Of a stretch of 64,000 bases of DNA, positions 45,501 to 54,400 are shown piece after piece. Positions within the stretch are counted from its first letter, which is position 1. Each line of letters opens with the position of its first letter. The translations under genes were made by a program, and so were the position numbers. Source of the stretch: an uncultured Prevotellaceae bacterium (GTDB taxonomy: Bacteria; Bacteroidota; Bacteroidia; Bacteroidales; Muribaculaceae); NCBI GenBank assembly GCA_900317325.1, contig ONGE01000004.1, positions 62,001 through 126,000 of the forward strand, in the 5' to 3' direction. Under the pieces are notes generated by a model. That model did no database searches and had not been told where the DNA came from. It was given only the letters and a program-made list of their open reading frames with translations.

Positions 45501-46022
45501 TCGGTGGAGAGGAGCATGAGACTCGTCCTGGATGCCGGTCGTCCCTCCTACAATGATATCACCTGCTATGCCAGCACGACCAACGAGGGCAAGACCGTGA
45601 ACGTCGAGTTCCCGCTGACCAACCTGTCCGAGGGTCTCCACACCTTGACCTACACCGTCTATGACCTGGTGGGTAACAGTGCCGAGCGCACCATCACCTT
45701 CATTGTGGGCCAGACCGGTAATGTGGAACTTACCACCGATGCCCTTCCCGCCTACGTCGGCCAGGATGTGAACTTCGACCTCGAAACTGAGCTGAGCAAC
45801 GCTCCTCAAATGGTGGTTCGCGTTACCGATGCCACCGGCAAGCTCGTGTGGATGAATACCACCAACACCTTCCCCGTGACTTGGAACATGAGAGACATGG
45901 ACGGCAATCTGGTGCCTGGTGGTCTGTACCGCTACTTCGGTACCTACACCGATGGTGCCAACTATGGCGGCACCTCGATCAATAAGCTCATCGTCCTTGA
46001 TCCGCTCAAGACGGCTAACTGA
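42564..46022 (+). CDS. PorU-like C25 (gingipain-family) peptidase, copy 2
   Basis: The 1152-residue protein has a signal peptide (MRNLTKLQLACAVVLAIFCVGFASA) and the same opening as copy 1 (ASNYATTSQLATGKWVKISIPETGMYEITYDEL). The catalytic region keeps the dyad: His658 in YVGHAGPISF and Cys692 in STACCDVAHFD, with an extra Cys just before. C-terminal Ig-like domains and a FlgD-like end (MVVRVTDATGKLVWMN, then GGLYRYFGTYT) follow. Divergence from copy 1 is moderate throughout, so the duplication is old. Both probably act in surface export and attachment of type IX cargo. Confidence 0.85.
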   Translation: MRNLTKLQLACAVVLAIFCVGFASAFNASNYATTSQLATGKWVKISIPETGMYEITYDELREMGFNDPERVSVYGFGGGKISEVLTSSAPDDLKRIPIMRSNNKICFYGVGPVTFSLADYNTQPRYTRTFNPYSLTGNYFLTESSQPDLLPAKKAKVTVNNAVNTPTSLSYCYHEREILSVGGTGKEMLGEDFSAGNFKADYYMPEIADSTIVVHTSIAAVTPVISYATVIFHSGAAVDTAEFSVSSSRIYPLGSSTTASTTLYNLATPYAKLKLSDPAEHGQLEPFLRMSDPEQIIEMGRLDYFVLTYKRNNIINEDEHNQLMMGYAATRGNERFMLPNATSDIVVWCVNSPTYPTEVYTYPYNDETGSGLEFFSTATSLSHYIAFNPTKTLKKISGYESVPNQNLHGMAVPNLLIITDKMFHEQAQRVADLHTAVDGIDVAVVDQDQIFNEFSSGTRDAMAYRLLCKMLYDRDNTKFKNLLLFGTGTFDNRELMGAHPGNLLTYQSDNSNFENYSFTCDDFYGFLDDNSGANVANDKLRIGVGRITCSDVEEARSDVDKLIEYYANPDYGVWRNNAMVASDSPEHGDYMYQGETYKNMIDNELNTGMNVTTVHNTQYPRSTTEPGIVEEKKTAVEGKQLWSNTLKNGVYFSTYVGHAGPISFTKKNKMWTTGDVARTSYSHWPIMSTACCDVAHFDGDTRGIAELMFHKRDGGAIAMLTSTRMVFASDNNTLNKYFINALFSYDKNGVMPTLGEAYKQSKLGFTSSNTNKMSFFLLGDPAIKINYPISRFQIIELNGADMTDSTDVAMLRPLRKFNVVAHVLDAEGNLDTSFNGDATVTLYDKEELFTTLTSTYTYSNLNAKIYFNRDKLTELNGRVENGVFTASVIVPENPKAKNEMVLMRVYAHKDNSDYMVNGFTKNIKMLAYDEHMAITDTQNPVITNMYINNEDAFNYGSTVGSTSMLYITATDDQGINFHNSVERSMRLVLDAGRPSYNDITCYASTTNEGKTVNVEFPLTNLSEGLHTLTYTVYDLVGNSAERTITFIVGQTGNVELTTDALPAYVGQDVNFDLETELSNAPQMVVRVTDATGKLVWMNTTNTFPVTWNMRDMDGNLVPGGLYRYFGTYTDGANYGGTSINKLIVLDPLKTAN

Positions 46023-46044
46023 TCGTTGACCGCTGACTGATAGC

Positions 46045-46082
46045 CGAACGGGAGCGCCCTGAAACCTGGGCACTCCCGTTCG
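46045..46082 (+). terminator. Terminator after the PorU-like copy 2 gene
   Basis: Stem of CGAACGGGAG with CTCCCGTTCG and a further 4 bp past a one-base mismatch, followed by TCGTTTTT. Confidence 0.85.
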
Positions 46083-46222
46083 TCGTTTTTGGCTGCTAAA
46101 AAAGCGCTGTGTGTTGCAAAACTGCACTTGACTCAGTTTTTAACTGGCCTAACGCGATTAATTATGGGTGACATGAGTTTTGCAACATTCTCCACATATT
46201 TTAACCAGGCTCTAAAAAAGGA

Positions 46223-46255
46223 TTGCGACCATGCCAAGTGATGGCATAGCCGCAA
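46223..46255 (-). terminator. Minus-strand terminator without an upstream gene
   Basis: On the minus strand a 13-bp stem (two G-U; arms 46243-46255 and 46223-46235) is followed by TCC then six T. No gene is seen on the minus strand upstream of it, so it may be a leftover. Confidence 0.65.
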
Positions 46256-46280
46256 CCGTTTGTTTGTTGTTGATGTCTGA
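46248..46280. repeat. 33-bp segment identical to the ferredoxin 3' untranslated region (copy A)
   Basis: All 33 bases equal 50648-50680, where the segment links the ferredoxin stop to its terminator. Both copies overlap the first arm of a minus-strand terminator hairpin. Confidence 0.9.
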
Positions 46281-46542
46281 TGATCTTCACGTGGTCGGTG
46301 TTGTCTGGAACCCTAATCCTGTGAGCAATGCGAGTATCCTGATAAAGAACGCGGAGGCCAATTAAAACGATTTTTTTTGATTTCTAGCGAGCCCTTGCGA
46401 GCAATCCCAATAATACTAGCGCCTTAGCGTGGGGCCCCACGTGCGCATGCCTAAATAAAGATTGTACCTTTTTTGTGAGGGCGGGTCACAATTTTTTGAG
46501 GGTACATTGCGTTATATATAACAGCAGGTAACATGAAAAACG
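46281..46542. other. Gene-free region before the TPR lipoprotein
   Basis: No supported gene on either strand. A perfect 14-bp palindrome (46428-46441, CGTGGGG/CCCCACG) and AT-rich promoter-like sequence are seen; no full TTTG/TAnnTTTG pair was found. Confidence 0.4.
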
Positions 46543-48237
46543 ATGAAGCATTTACTGACGGTCATATTGTCAATTCTGGCGCTTGTGGCGGTGGTCACGG
46601 GCTGTGGCGGTGCGCACCGTTACGATGCGCGCCTGGTGCGGGCCGACAGTCTGATGCGCCCCGACCCTGACAGTGCCCTGGCTATCGTCCAGGCCGTCGT
46701 TCGCGATAGCCTGACGAGCGATGGCGACCGTGCCTACCGCGACCTGTTGCTTACCCAGGCCCGCTACCGCTGCTACGTCACCGCCACCAGCGACAGCGAC
46801 ATCAACCGCGCCCTGAGTTACTACCGCGCCCACAGCGGCGAGCGCGAGAAACTCACCCGCGCCTACATCTACAAGGGTGCCGTTATGAAAGAACTAGGCC
46901 ACCCCGACAGCGCCATGCTCTACTACAAGACCGCCGAAGCCACCGCCGCCCCCGACGACTACTTCAATTTGGGCTACAGCAAAATGAGGATCGGGGAATT
47001 ATACCAATCTCAACTTCCCCAAGACAGTGCTGGCATCAAAAGACTGCTTGAGGCACGTCAATGCTTTAAAATGCTGAATGACACCAATTACCTGATAGTC
47101 ACACTTGGAATGCTAGGTGCAATCAGCGGTGTCAATTGTCCTGATTCAGCAAAATCATATTTTGAGCAAGCAATTCGTTTAGCTCAAGACTACAAGCCGT
47201 CATTACAATATACTTATAAATCTAAATTAGCTGGAGTATATCTTCATGAGAATGAAATAAGAACGGCCAACCAATTGGCTATGGATGTCTTCAGGAACGG
47301 AAAAGATGTATGCTATGAGAATCAATTCTATTATTATGCTGCACTGTCGTTTGTAAGATTAGGGTTGATAGATTCAGCCAAATATGTTGTTTCTCACCTC
47401 CCTGTGCTATCTAATGCAATCGACAGTATGAACTACTATAATGTGATGGCTGAAATCGCAAAAGCTGAAAACAACCATGAATTATATGGGAAATGTGTAG
47501 CACATTCCAAAGAAATCACAACGAAATTATTACATATTAAGTCTGCTCCCACAGTCTCGCAAAGCGAGCTGATCATCAACAACGAACAGCTTGAGAGAAA
47601 ACAAGGAGTCGAACACTCTCAAAAGAGATTACTTTGGGGTCTTGTATTTCTGCTAGCGTTGATAACAGCGCTTATTATCTTGAAACTGTACTATAATGTC
47701 AAGAAATATGAGCGAGAAAAAGCCATCCTTAAACAAGAATTTGATTTGACATTAAACAGTTGGAAAGAATCTCTACAGGAAGAAAACGCAAAACACGTTT
47801 CGACATTAGTTGGGTATAGACTTTCTGCTATCGAAGAACTGTATCAAGACATCAGGTTCAGAATGAAAGATAACGGAAGAGTTAAAAAATTGTTACCGCT
47901 GTCCAGTTTGCTTGAAATCATGAACGAAAGAAATGAACTGCTTGATGTCAAGCCTTCTGATTCTTTTTGGGAAAAAATGAAGCTTTCGGTTAACGGCCAA
48001 TTTAATGGTATCGTCACTTATGTGGAAAAACATTATCCAAGTTTAACAGATAAAGATATTAACATCTTCTGTTTACTTTGCGCTAACGTAACGCCTCAAA
48101 TCATCAAGTTGTGTGTGGGATTTTTGAACGCAAAGAGCGTGAGCAACTATAAGAATAAGCTCATAAAAAACAAGATGGGGCTTGACATGTCTTTTAATGA
48201 CTTTATTGATGCCTACATGAGAGGCGATTTGCCATAA
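46543..48237 (+). CDS. TPR lipoprotein with membrane helix and C-terminal helix-turn-helix-like domain
   Basis: The 564-residue product starts with a lipoprotein signal (MKHLLTVILSILALVAVVTGC, lipobox VTGC). TPR-type repeats fill about 30-330. One transmembrane helix (LLWGLVFLLALITALIILKL) lies near 370, followed by a coiled coil and a C-terminal DNA-binding-like region (LTDKDINIFCLLCANVTPQIIKLCV, KSVSNYKNKLIKNKMGLD). This architecture is frequent in Bacteroidetes and is thought to couple envelope sensing to regulation. Composition changes abruptly near 46,980 (residue about 146): GC-rich before, AT-rich after, suggesting a chimera. The following DUF3244 gene is also AT-rich. Confidence 0.8.
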   Translation: MKHLLTVILSILALVAVVTGCGGAHRYDARLVRADSLMRPDPDSALAIVQAVVRDSLTSDGDRAYRDLLLTQARYRCYVTATSDSDINRALSYYRAHSGEREKLTRAYIYKGAVMKELGHPDSAMLYYKTAEATAAPDDYFNLGYSKMRIGELYQSQLPQDSAGIKRLLEARQCFKMLNDTNYLIVTLGMLGAISGVNCPDSAKSYFEQAIRLAQDYKPSLQYTYKSKLAGVYLHENEIRTANQLAMDVFRNGKDVCYENQFYYYAALSFVRLGLIDSAKYVVSHLPVLSNAIDSMNYYNVMAEIAKAENNHELYGKCVAHSKEITTKLLHIKSAPTVSQSELIINNEQLERKQGVEHSQKRLLWGLVFLLALITALIILKLYYNVKKYEREKAILKQEFDLTLNSWKESLQEENAKHVSTLVGYRLSAIEELYQDIRFRMKDNGRVKKLLPLSSLLEIMNERNELLDVKPSDSFWEKMKLSVNGQFNGIVTYVEKHYPSLTDKDINIFCLLCANVTPQIIKLCVGFLNAKSVSNYKNKLIKNKMGLDMSFNDFIDAYMRGDLP

Positions 48238-48336
48238 ACTGCTGCATCAATCGGGCATCTCCCCCTTTGGTGATTTTTTATTTTTGTAATATGCTAAAAA
48301 TCAGTTGATTATCTATCAGAATGATGAACTGATTTT

Positions 48337-48369
48337 TTTGTCTTTATCGGGAAAGTGTGTGTAACTTTG
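48337..48369 (+). promoter_or_regulatory. Promoter of the DUF3244 gene
   Basis: TTTG (48337-48340), 21 bases, TAACTTTG (48362-48369), 48 bases before the ATG. Confidence 0.7.
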
Positions 48370-48416
48370 CAACGAATTCGATAATCAAATTCAATAATAA
48401 ATAATACTTTTTTATC

Positions 48417-48839
48417 ATGATACAAAAACCCATTTTATTGTTAGTTTTGTGTTTAATCTGTGGAGTTAATTTGTATGCTAATGATGAAGCAACATATCAA
48501 ATTAACATACAGAACGTTCCTCATGGCGGCACTCATTCCGAGTATTATGCTCCAGCAGATATGCCAGAGGTCTGTTTTAACTCGCAGGACATGGAGATCA
48601 TCATCGTGGCGAATGGTGTGGCCCTTTACTATGACGTGGAAATCATCTCTCAAAAGACCAACCATTCTGTTTTATACACCAAAATCAGTGGCTATGGCGA
48701 CATTATAGACGTCTCCTATCTCCCCGAAGCCTACTATCGCATTGTCATTCATTCCTCTAATAATAATGTATTTGAGGGTTATTTCAAGAAGACAGAATCA
48801 TCGTCTTTGAAAAATCCCTTTTATCATAGAAGAAAATAG
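48417..48839 (+). CDS. DUF3244 small exported protein
   Basis: This 140-residue protein has a signal peptide (MIQKPILLLVLCLICGVNLYA) and one small beta-sandwich typical of DUF3244, including QDMEIIIVANGVALYYDVEIIS and EAYYRIVIHSSNNNVFEGYF. Such proteins are common in Bacteroidales, often next to TPR sensor lipoproteins as here. Function is unknown. The gene is AT-rich, like the 3' part of its upstream neighbour. Confidence 0.75.
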   Translation: MIQKPILLLVLCLICGVNLYANDEATYQINIQNVPHGGTHSEYYAPADMPEVCFNSQDMEIIIVANGVALYYDVEIISQKTNHSVLYTKISGYGDIIDVSYLPEAYYRIVIHSSNNNVFEGYFKKTESSSLKNPFYHRRK

Positions 48840-48880
48840 AATTACAGATAATTTATTCCCACATAAAAACATTAAATATT

Positions 48881-50473
48881 ATGAAGAAGAATTTGATTAT
48901 TTTACTGTTGGCCTTATTGGGCATGACCCAGCTGTCGGCACAAGAGGGAGAGTACATCCCGTTTGTGCGTGAAGGCAAGAAGTGGATATGCTATTACAAT
49001 TCATATTACAGCTATATGTATTATGCGCACTTTATCAATTATTACCCCCAGGGCAGAACCAATTTCACGCTTGAGCTCAAGGGCGACACCGTAATTAACG
49101 GCAAGACCTACATGAAGATGCACAAGTACAGCGGCGACGCCATCAACGAGCAGAACGACACCGTTCTGGTTTGCCTGCGTGAAGAGGACAGGATCGTCTA
49201 TGCCATCATGCCGAAGCTATACCCCGACATTTATTATGTGGGTTATGGACTGGCTGTGAATGATCCTGCTGTCAACCTGATTGATGCCGCTCGAAGCGGC
49301 GAGGAGTTCATCCTGTATGACTTCAGTGATCCAGAAGGTTATTACAACAACATCTATAATGGAGCCTTCAGTTACCTGGGATGCGATGAGGTTCCTGTCG
49401 ATGACAGGATGGCAAAGCGCTACCGCTTCGACTACGAGAATTATCATCCGTGTTTCATCGAGGGTGTCGGCTATGACGGTTATCGCACCGGCTACACATT
49501 GGGGTATCTGTGTCTGAACCGTGACCAGTTATTAAATACATACTTTGATGGTTTCTTCTTGAGCCATGTGGAGGAAAACGGCAAAATCATCTACAAGGGC
49601 ATCAATGATGAGCAGGTAATGCCCTCTGATGGCCATATGCCCATGGCACAGGAAGGCAAGATATGGGTCAACGAGCGCGTCGTTATCAACAAGGGCGACA
49701 CCACACGCAGCTATTACTGCTATGAAATCAAAGGGGACGACCCCCGTTTTCCCAGATATGACGTAAAACAGTGCCACTATTACACTGGAACCAAGATCGA
49801 TCCCGAGAATGACAGCATCGTCAGCTCATTGGCAGATCCTGTAAATTTGTCTGAAGTTGAATCCCTTTACAATTGGCCTCTTCAAGAAAACATTGAAAAG
49901 AACCGCAGCATGCTTCGTCACGAAGAACTCACTAACGGCTATCTACTCTATTGGTTGCAGCACGGAGAGCCAGAAAGGACCATACGGTTCTATGTTGCTC
50001 GACAGAACTCGCCGAAGGTACTGACCGTGGACAATTTCATCGCTGTGGATCCCATTGAGATTGACGGCTTCATGTGCGAGCGTTACGCCTACGTCAACGA
50101 GCAGGGCGAGCCGCAGGCCTACTTGGTCGAGGGCATCGGCTTTGACAGCCGCTGCATGGGTGACCTGCTGACGCCCTTCACGCGCGAGCCCGACCACGAC
50201 GCCGACTATCAGGAGTACTGCGGCCTGAGCCACGTGATCAAGAACGGCAAGATCATCTACAAGGGCATGTGCTACAACGAGCGCAACGTTGAGGCTCTGG
50301 CCGCTGACGTGAACGGTGACGGCGTGGTGAACATCAGCGACGTGACGACTTTGATCGAGATGATCCTGCACGAGGGACCGTCGCATATCCGTCCCAATGG
50401 CGACATCAATCAGAACGGCGAGACCAACATCAGCGACGTGACGACCCTCATCGACCTCATCATGAGCGAGTGA
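48881..50473 (+). CDS. Secreted protein with C-terminal dockerin type I pair
   Basis: The 530-residue protein has a signal peptide (MKKNLIILLLALLGMTQLSA) and two related beta-rich halves. Each half contains a phrase like SHVEENGKIIYKGIND or SHVIKNGKIIYKGMCY and a GVGYDGYR or GIGFDSRC segment, so the body looks like an internal duplication. The last about 60 residues form two dockerin repeats (DVNGDGVVNISDVTTLIEMI, then GDINQNGETNISDVTTLIDLI). No catalytic motif was recognised. It may be displayed through a cohesin partner. Confidence 0.8.
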   Translation: MKKNLIILLLALLGMTQLSAQEGEYIPFVREGKKWICYYNSYYSYMYYAHFINYYPQGRTNFTLELKGDTVINGKTYMKMHKYSGDAINEQNDTVLVCLREEDRIVYAIMPKLYPDIYYVGYGLAVNDPAVNLIDAARSGEEFILYDFSDPEGYYNNIYNGAFSYLGCDEVPVDDRMAKRYRFDYENYHPCFIEGVGYDGYRTGYTLGYLCLNRDQLLNTYFDGFFLSHVEENGKIIYKGINDEQVMPSDGHMPMAQEGKIWVNERVVINKGDTTRSYYCYEIKGDDPRFPRYDVKQCHYYTGTKIDPENDSIVSSLADPVNLSEVESLYNWPLQENIEKNRSMLRHEELTNGYLLYWLQHGEPERTIRFYVARQNSPKVLTVDNFIAVDPIEIDGFMCERYAYVNEQGEPQAYLVEGIGFDSRCMGDLLTPFTREPDHDADYQEYCGLSHVIKNGKIIYKGMCYNERNVEALAADVNGDGVVNISDVTTLIEMILHEGPSHIRPNGDINQNGETNISDVTTLIDLIMSE

Positions 50474-50518
50474 GGTGCCCTAGGGAAAAATAGTATGATC
50501 AAGATTCATCAAAATCCT

Positions 50519-50558
50519 GGTGCGGCGCCACTGTTTTAAGTCCAGTGTGCGCCGCACC
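50519..50558 (+). terminator. Terminator of the dockerin gene
   Basis: GC-rich 15-bp stem with one bulged base: GGTGCGGCGC and CACTG pair with CAGTG and GCGCCGCACC. It lies 45 bases after the stop. Confidence 0.7.
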
Positions 50559-50625
50559 GCTGATTTCTTCGGTATATGTCGGAAAAAATGTGCTCTTGTC
50601 AAGATGACAGTGACATGAAAAAGCG

Positions 50626-50653
50626 GCGGCCGTTCCCGAAAAGGAACAGCCGC
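50626..50653 (-). terminator. Terminator of the ferredoxin gene
   Basis: On the minus strand an 11-bp stem (arms 50643-50653 and 50626-50636, one G-U) is followed by GCC GCCGC and then TTTTT. Confidence 0.8.
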
Positions 50654-50680
50654 AACCGTTTGTTTGTTGTTGATGTCTGA
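50648..50680. repeat. 33-bp segment shared with 46248-46280 (copy B)
   Basis: It forms the 3' untranslated region of the ferredoxin gene and the first arm of its terminator, and is identical to copy A. Confidence 0.9.
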
Positions 50681-50681
50681 A

Positions 50682-50852
50682 TTATTCGCCGGGAGCGATT
50701 GCACCAGTGGGGCAAGCGTCGGCACAAGTGCCGCAGTCCAGGCAGGTGTCAGGGTCGATCGAGTAGATGTCGCCTTCCTTGATTGCATCAGCGGGGCATA
50801 CCGACTGGCAGGTACCGCAAGCAACACAGCTATCAGAAATTACGTAAGCCAT
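50682..50852 (-). CDS. 2[4Fe-4S] ferredoxin
   Basis: This 56-residue gene carries two clostridial-type cluster motifs: CVACGTCQSVCP and CLDCGTCADACP, each C-x2-C-x2-C-x3-C followed by Pro. The start MAYVISDSC is the usual one. It is a cytoplasmic low-potential electron carrier, probably for pyruvate:ferredoxin oxidoreductase or hydrogenase. A minus-strand TACTTTTG at 50907-50914 is the -7 box and a TTG lies 22 bases before it. It is monocistronic with a clear terminator. Confidence 0.97.
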   Translation of the reverse strand: MAYVISDSCVACGTCQSVCPADAIKEGDIYSIDPDTCLDCGTCADACPTGAIAPGE

Positions 50853-50906
50853 AGTGTAGTTGTAATTTAAGTGAATTAGTTAATAATGTAAATGTAAACA
50901 GTTCGA

Positions 50907-50939
50907 CAAAAGTAGTGCTTTTATTTGAATTGGTAGCAA
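50907..50939 (-). promoter_or_regulatory. Promoter of the ferredoxin gene
   Basis: Minus-strand TTG (50939-50937), 22 bases, TACTTTTG (50914-50907), matching the Bacteroidetes pattern. Confidence 0.6.
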
Positions 50940-51009
50940 GTTTTGCCGTTTTTTCTTTCTCGTGAGTCGTTTTTTTGTGTTTTGATGTTCATTTCTCGCG
51001 ATTTTTTTG

Positions 51010-51017
51010 TACTTTTG
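51010..51017 (+). promoter_or_regulatory. -7 box for the SUI1/YciH gene
   Basis: TACTTTTG matches TAnnTTTG, about 68 bases before the ATG. The nearest TTTG is 25 bases upstream, longer than usual. Confidence 0.45.
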
Positions 51018-51084
51018 ACCTTAGATGAGGGAGATGCAGGAAGGTTTAATCCTGCCACAGTTTTTTACATAGATTTTTAGACTA

Positions 51085-51444
51085 ATGAATACTACCGACT
51101 GGAAAGAAGCCTTGGGCAAGGCCTTTAATGTGCCCGTCCCCGAAGATAATGAAGTGACCGATGCCGCTGAGCAGCCCGTGGAGCGCGAGGATGCCGTCAC
51201 CCAGCAAGGCAAGGAGCGTCTGGATATCGTTCTTGAGCGCAAGGGCCGCAATGGCAAGCAGGCGACGATCGTGACGGGATTCACCTGTCACGACGAAGCC
51301 CTCAAGCAGGTGGCATCGACGCTCAAGCGCGCGCTGGGTGTGGGCGGCAGTGCCCGCGGCGGCGAGATTTTGATTCAAGGTGACTTCAGGCAGCGCGTGC
51401 TCGACGAGTTGACGGCGCTGGGCTTCAAGGCACGCATCATCTGA
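51085..51444 (+). CDS. SUI1/YciH-family translation factor-like protein
   Basis: The 119-residue protein has an acidic N-terminal tail followed by a SUI1 (eIF1-like) domain: RKGRNGKQATIVTGFTCHDEALKQVASTLKRALGVGGSARGGEILIQGDFRQRVLDELTALGF holds the family's VTG and GGS..G.I..QGD motifs. Bacterial members may influence start-site choice. It lies 28 bases before the AddA-like gene, so co-transcription is probable although the functions seem unrelated. Confidence 0.92.
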   Translation: MNTTDWKEALGKAFNVPVPEDNEVTDAAEQPVEREDAVTQQGKERLDIVLERKGRNGKQATIVTGFTCHDEALKQVASTLKRALGVGGSARGGEILIQGDFRQRVLDELTALGFKARII

Positions 51445-51472
51445 TAAGATTATTCTCAACCCTGTAATTGCC

Positions 51473-54400
51473 ATGAGGAATAAATCCGATAATCATCATC
51501 GCAACCTGCTCGTCATCAAGGCATCGGCAGGTTCGGGCAAGACCTATCGTCTGGCCTTGGAGTATATCCGGCATCTGCTGTTCACGACAGCCGAGGATGG
51601 CGTGACCCTGGTGCCGCGTCGTGTGGCCGGCGACCAGCGTCCGCTCAACACCCATCGTCATCTGTTGGCCATCACGTTCACCAACAAGGCGACCGACGAG
51701 ATGAAGCAGCGCATCGTGACCGAGCTCTATAACCTCTCGCAACCGGGTGTGCGCAGCGACTATCTGGAGGGTTTCGTCAAGGAAACCGGTCTGGACGAGG
51801 GTAGGGTGCGTGAGTTGGCACGCTTGGCATTGAGCGAACTGCTGTTTGACTACAGCAACTTCAACGTGAGCACCATCGACTCGTTCTTCCAGACCATCCT
51901 GCGTAACTTCGCTCGTGAGCTGGACCGTGATTTCAACTACGATATCCAGCTCGAGGAGGATTATGCCGTGCGCGTAGCGGTACACAATTTCCTGCTCTCG
52001 CTGGGCAAGGAGGGCCGCCCCACGCCGGTTGACCAATGGGTCAAGGATTACCAGCGCCACCTCGTGCATGGTGATGCCGATAAACGCAAGTGGAAATTCT
52101 TTGACGACGCTGGCGACCTCAACAAGTTTGCCAAGCAGATCAACAGCGAGCTGTTCCGCGGCCGCATGGATGACATCCGCGCCTATCTGGGCCGCATCGA
52201 GAACGGACGCTTCGTGCCCGATTTCTCGCGCATCTATCAGTTCCAGAAAGCGATGAAGGAGGTAGCCGAGGACTGCGATAATCAAGTGACCGACAACTTG
52301 GCCGCCCTCAGGCGTGAACTGCAGCCCGTCAGCGAGAGCCTGTGGAAAGGCCGCACATTCTATAATTTCCTTGCCAAGGCCAATGACGAGCCGTTGTCCA
52401 AGAAAGGCTGGGAAACCATCGATGATAAGAAAATCCTTAACCAGTTCGGCAAGAACAAGCCCGATGACGCCGTGATCGAGCGCTTGCAGCAACTCATGAA
52501 CGAACATTTCACGCTGCAGGAGCAGGCCGCCTTTTTCAAGCACATCAAGGACAACTTGGGCTTGCTGGGCATGCTGGCGATGATTGACTTGTTCCTTGAG
52601 GAATACCGTCACGAGACCAACTCCATCCTCATTGGAGACACCAACGAGCTGATCGGCACGGTGCTTGACAGCGGCTCCGACTTCGTGTATGAGCGGGTAG
52701 GGACGATGATCTTCAATTTCATGATCGACGAGTTCCAGGACACGAGTGCCAAGCAGTACGAGAACTTCAAGGGCCTGCTGAAAGAGAGCTTGGCCAACGG
52801 CCATTTCGATATGCTCATCGGCGATGCCAAGCAGTCGATCTACCGTTTTCGCAATGCCGACCCGACGGTGTTCCGCGACCGTGTGGGCGCCGATTTTGCC
52901 GATGATATCGATGACGACAGGGCATCACCCAGCGACGACGATGACTCAGCTCAGGGCGTTGACCGTCCTGCTTCGACCAATTATCGCAGTTCGTCGAACA
53001 TCATCGATTTCAACAACAGGCTGTTTGTGTTCATGAGAGACCAGTACATCGACCGCCAGGCCGTTGTCAATACCTATGCCGACATTGTGCAGGCTAAGCC
53101 CGACGGTATCGACACCGACAAGGTGCCGGGCTACGTGCGCCTGATGACGGGCAACTACAGCAGCCTGCTGCACGACGATGACATCAAGTCCTCATTGCCG
53201 CCCGATCTCGAAGTCGGGCCCGACAGTCCGGTGGATGTGCTTACTGTTCTGCCGGGTTACTTGCTCCAACTGCATGAACGCTATGACTGGCGCAAGATCG
53301 GCATCCTGGTCAACAAGAACAAGGAGGGCGACAAGGTGGTGGAGTGCATCCTGGAATATAACAAGCGCACTACGGGCGAGAAAATACGCATCGTGTCGGG
53401 TGAGTCGCTCCTGTTGAGCAATTCGCCCATCATCAGGCGCATCATCGCTATGCTACGGTTTATCGACATCAGCCAGTTCGGTGCCGATGAGGAAGACGCC
53501 GATGATGCCGAGCGCGACCAGGAAGACGACGTCGCCCGGGCCATCAGACGCAAACGCGAGAGCGACCGCCGTCTTTACACTTCGCTGGGCCGCTTCATCA
53601 AGGCGGTGGCGGCCAATCCCGATGCGTCGCCGGTCGACAATGGCGCCCTGCTGGTGCAGAGCCTGAGTACAGTCGATGATGCCGCGCCCGAGGGCGAAGA
53701 GGCGGCCGATGACTTGCTGCAGCACCTCCTGCCGCCGGCAGGCGAACTCACGACACTGGTGAGCATCGTCGAGACCATCATCGCTCATTTCAAGAACGAG
53801 GAGCGCGGCGGTGCCGACGTGGATCGCGAGGCGGCTTTCCTGCTGGCATTCCAGGATGCGGTCATGCAGTTCGCGTCGTTGCGCAACGGTGGCAGCGTGA
53901 GGGAATTCCTCAAGTATTGGGACGAGAAGAAAGGCACACTCGCCGTGAGCAGCGCGTCCAATGACGATGCCATCGAGATCATGTCGATTCACAAGGCCAA
54001 GGGCCTGGAGTTTGATTGCGTGGTCATCCCCTTTGCTGATTGGGAATTGGACAGCAACTCGCGTGAGACCAATTATTGGATGCCGAGCGAGGTGTTTGCC
54101 GACGTGTTGAAATCGTTGCATATCGATGCCGGGGAACAGATCGAGAACATCATGCCGCCCTTGCTCCATGTGGACAAGGCATCGATTGTGGCCTTGCACA
54201 AGCGTGGCCTGCTCAAGGGGAAGGCAGCGGCCTTTGTCAGCAAGCAGATCGACGACGTGCTCATCGATAACCTCAACAAGACCTATGTGGCCATGACACG
54301 ACCGCGCAGCGAGCTGCACGTGTTTGCCCAGGGTAAGGAAAATACCGTGGCATCACCGCTGGCCCAATTTGCGCGCGATTGCGGCGTGATGACGCCCATG

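Noticed and set aside
46281-46400. Possible minus-strand gene remnant ahead of the orphan terminator
   Set aside because: All three frames were read; none shows ferredoxin cysteine motifs or any recognisable domain.
46533-46640. Short frame starting at an ATG ten bases before the TPR lipoprotein start
   Set aside because: It is out of frame, ends quickly, and lacks a recognisable signal; the ATG at 46543 gives a perfect lipoprotein signal.
50480-50827. 115-codon minus-strand frame overlapping the ferredoxin
   Set aside because: It is out of frame with the two complete Fe-S cluster motifs of the ferredoxin and spans its terminator.
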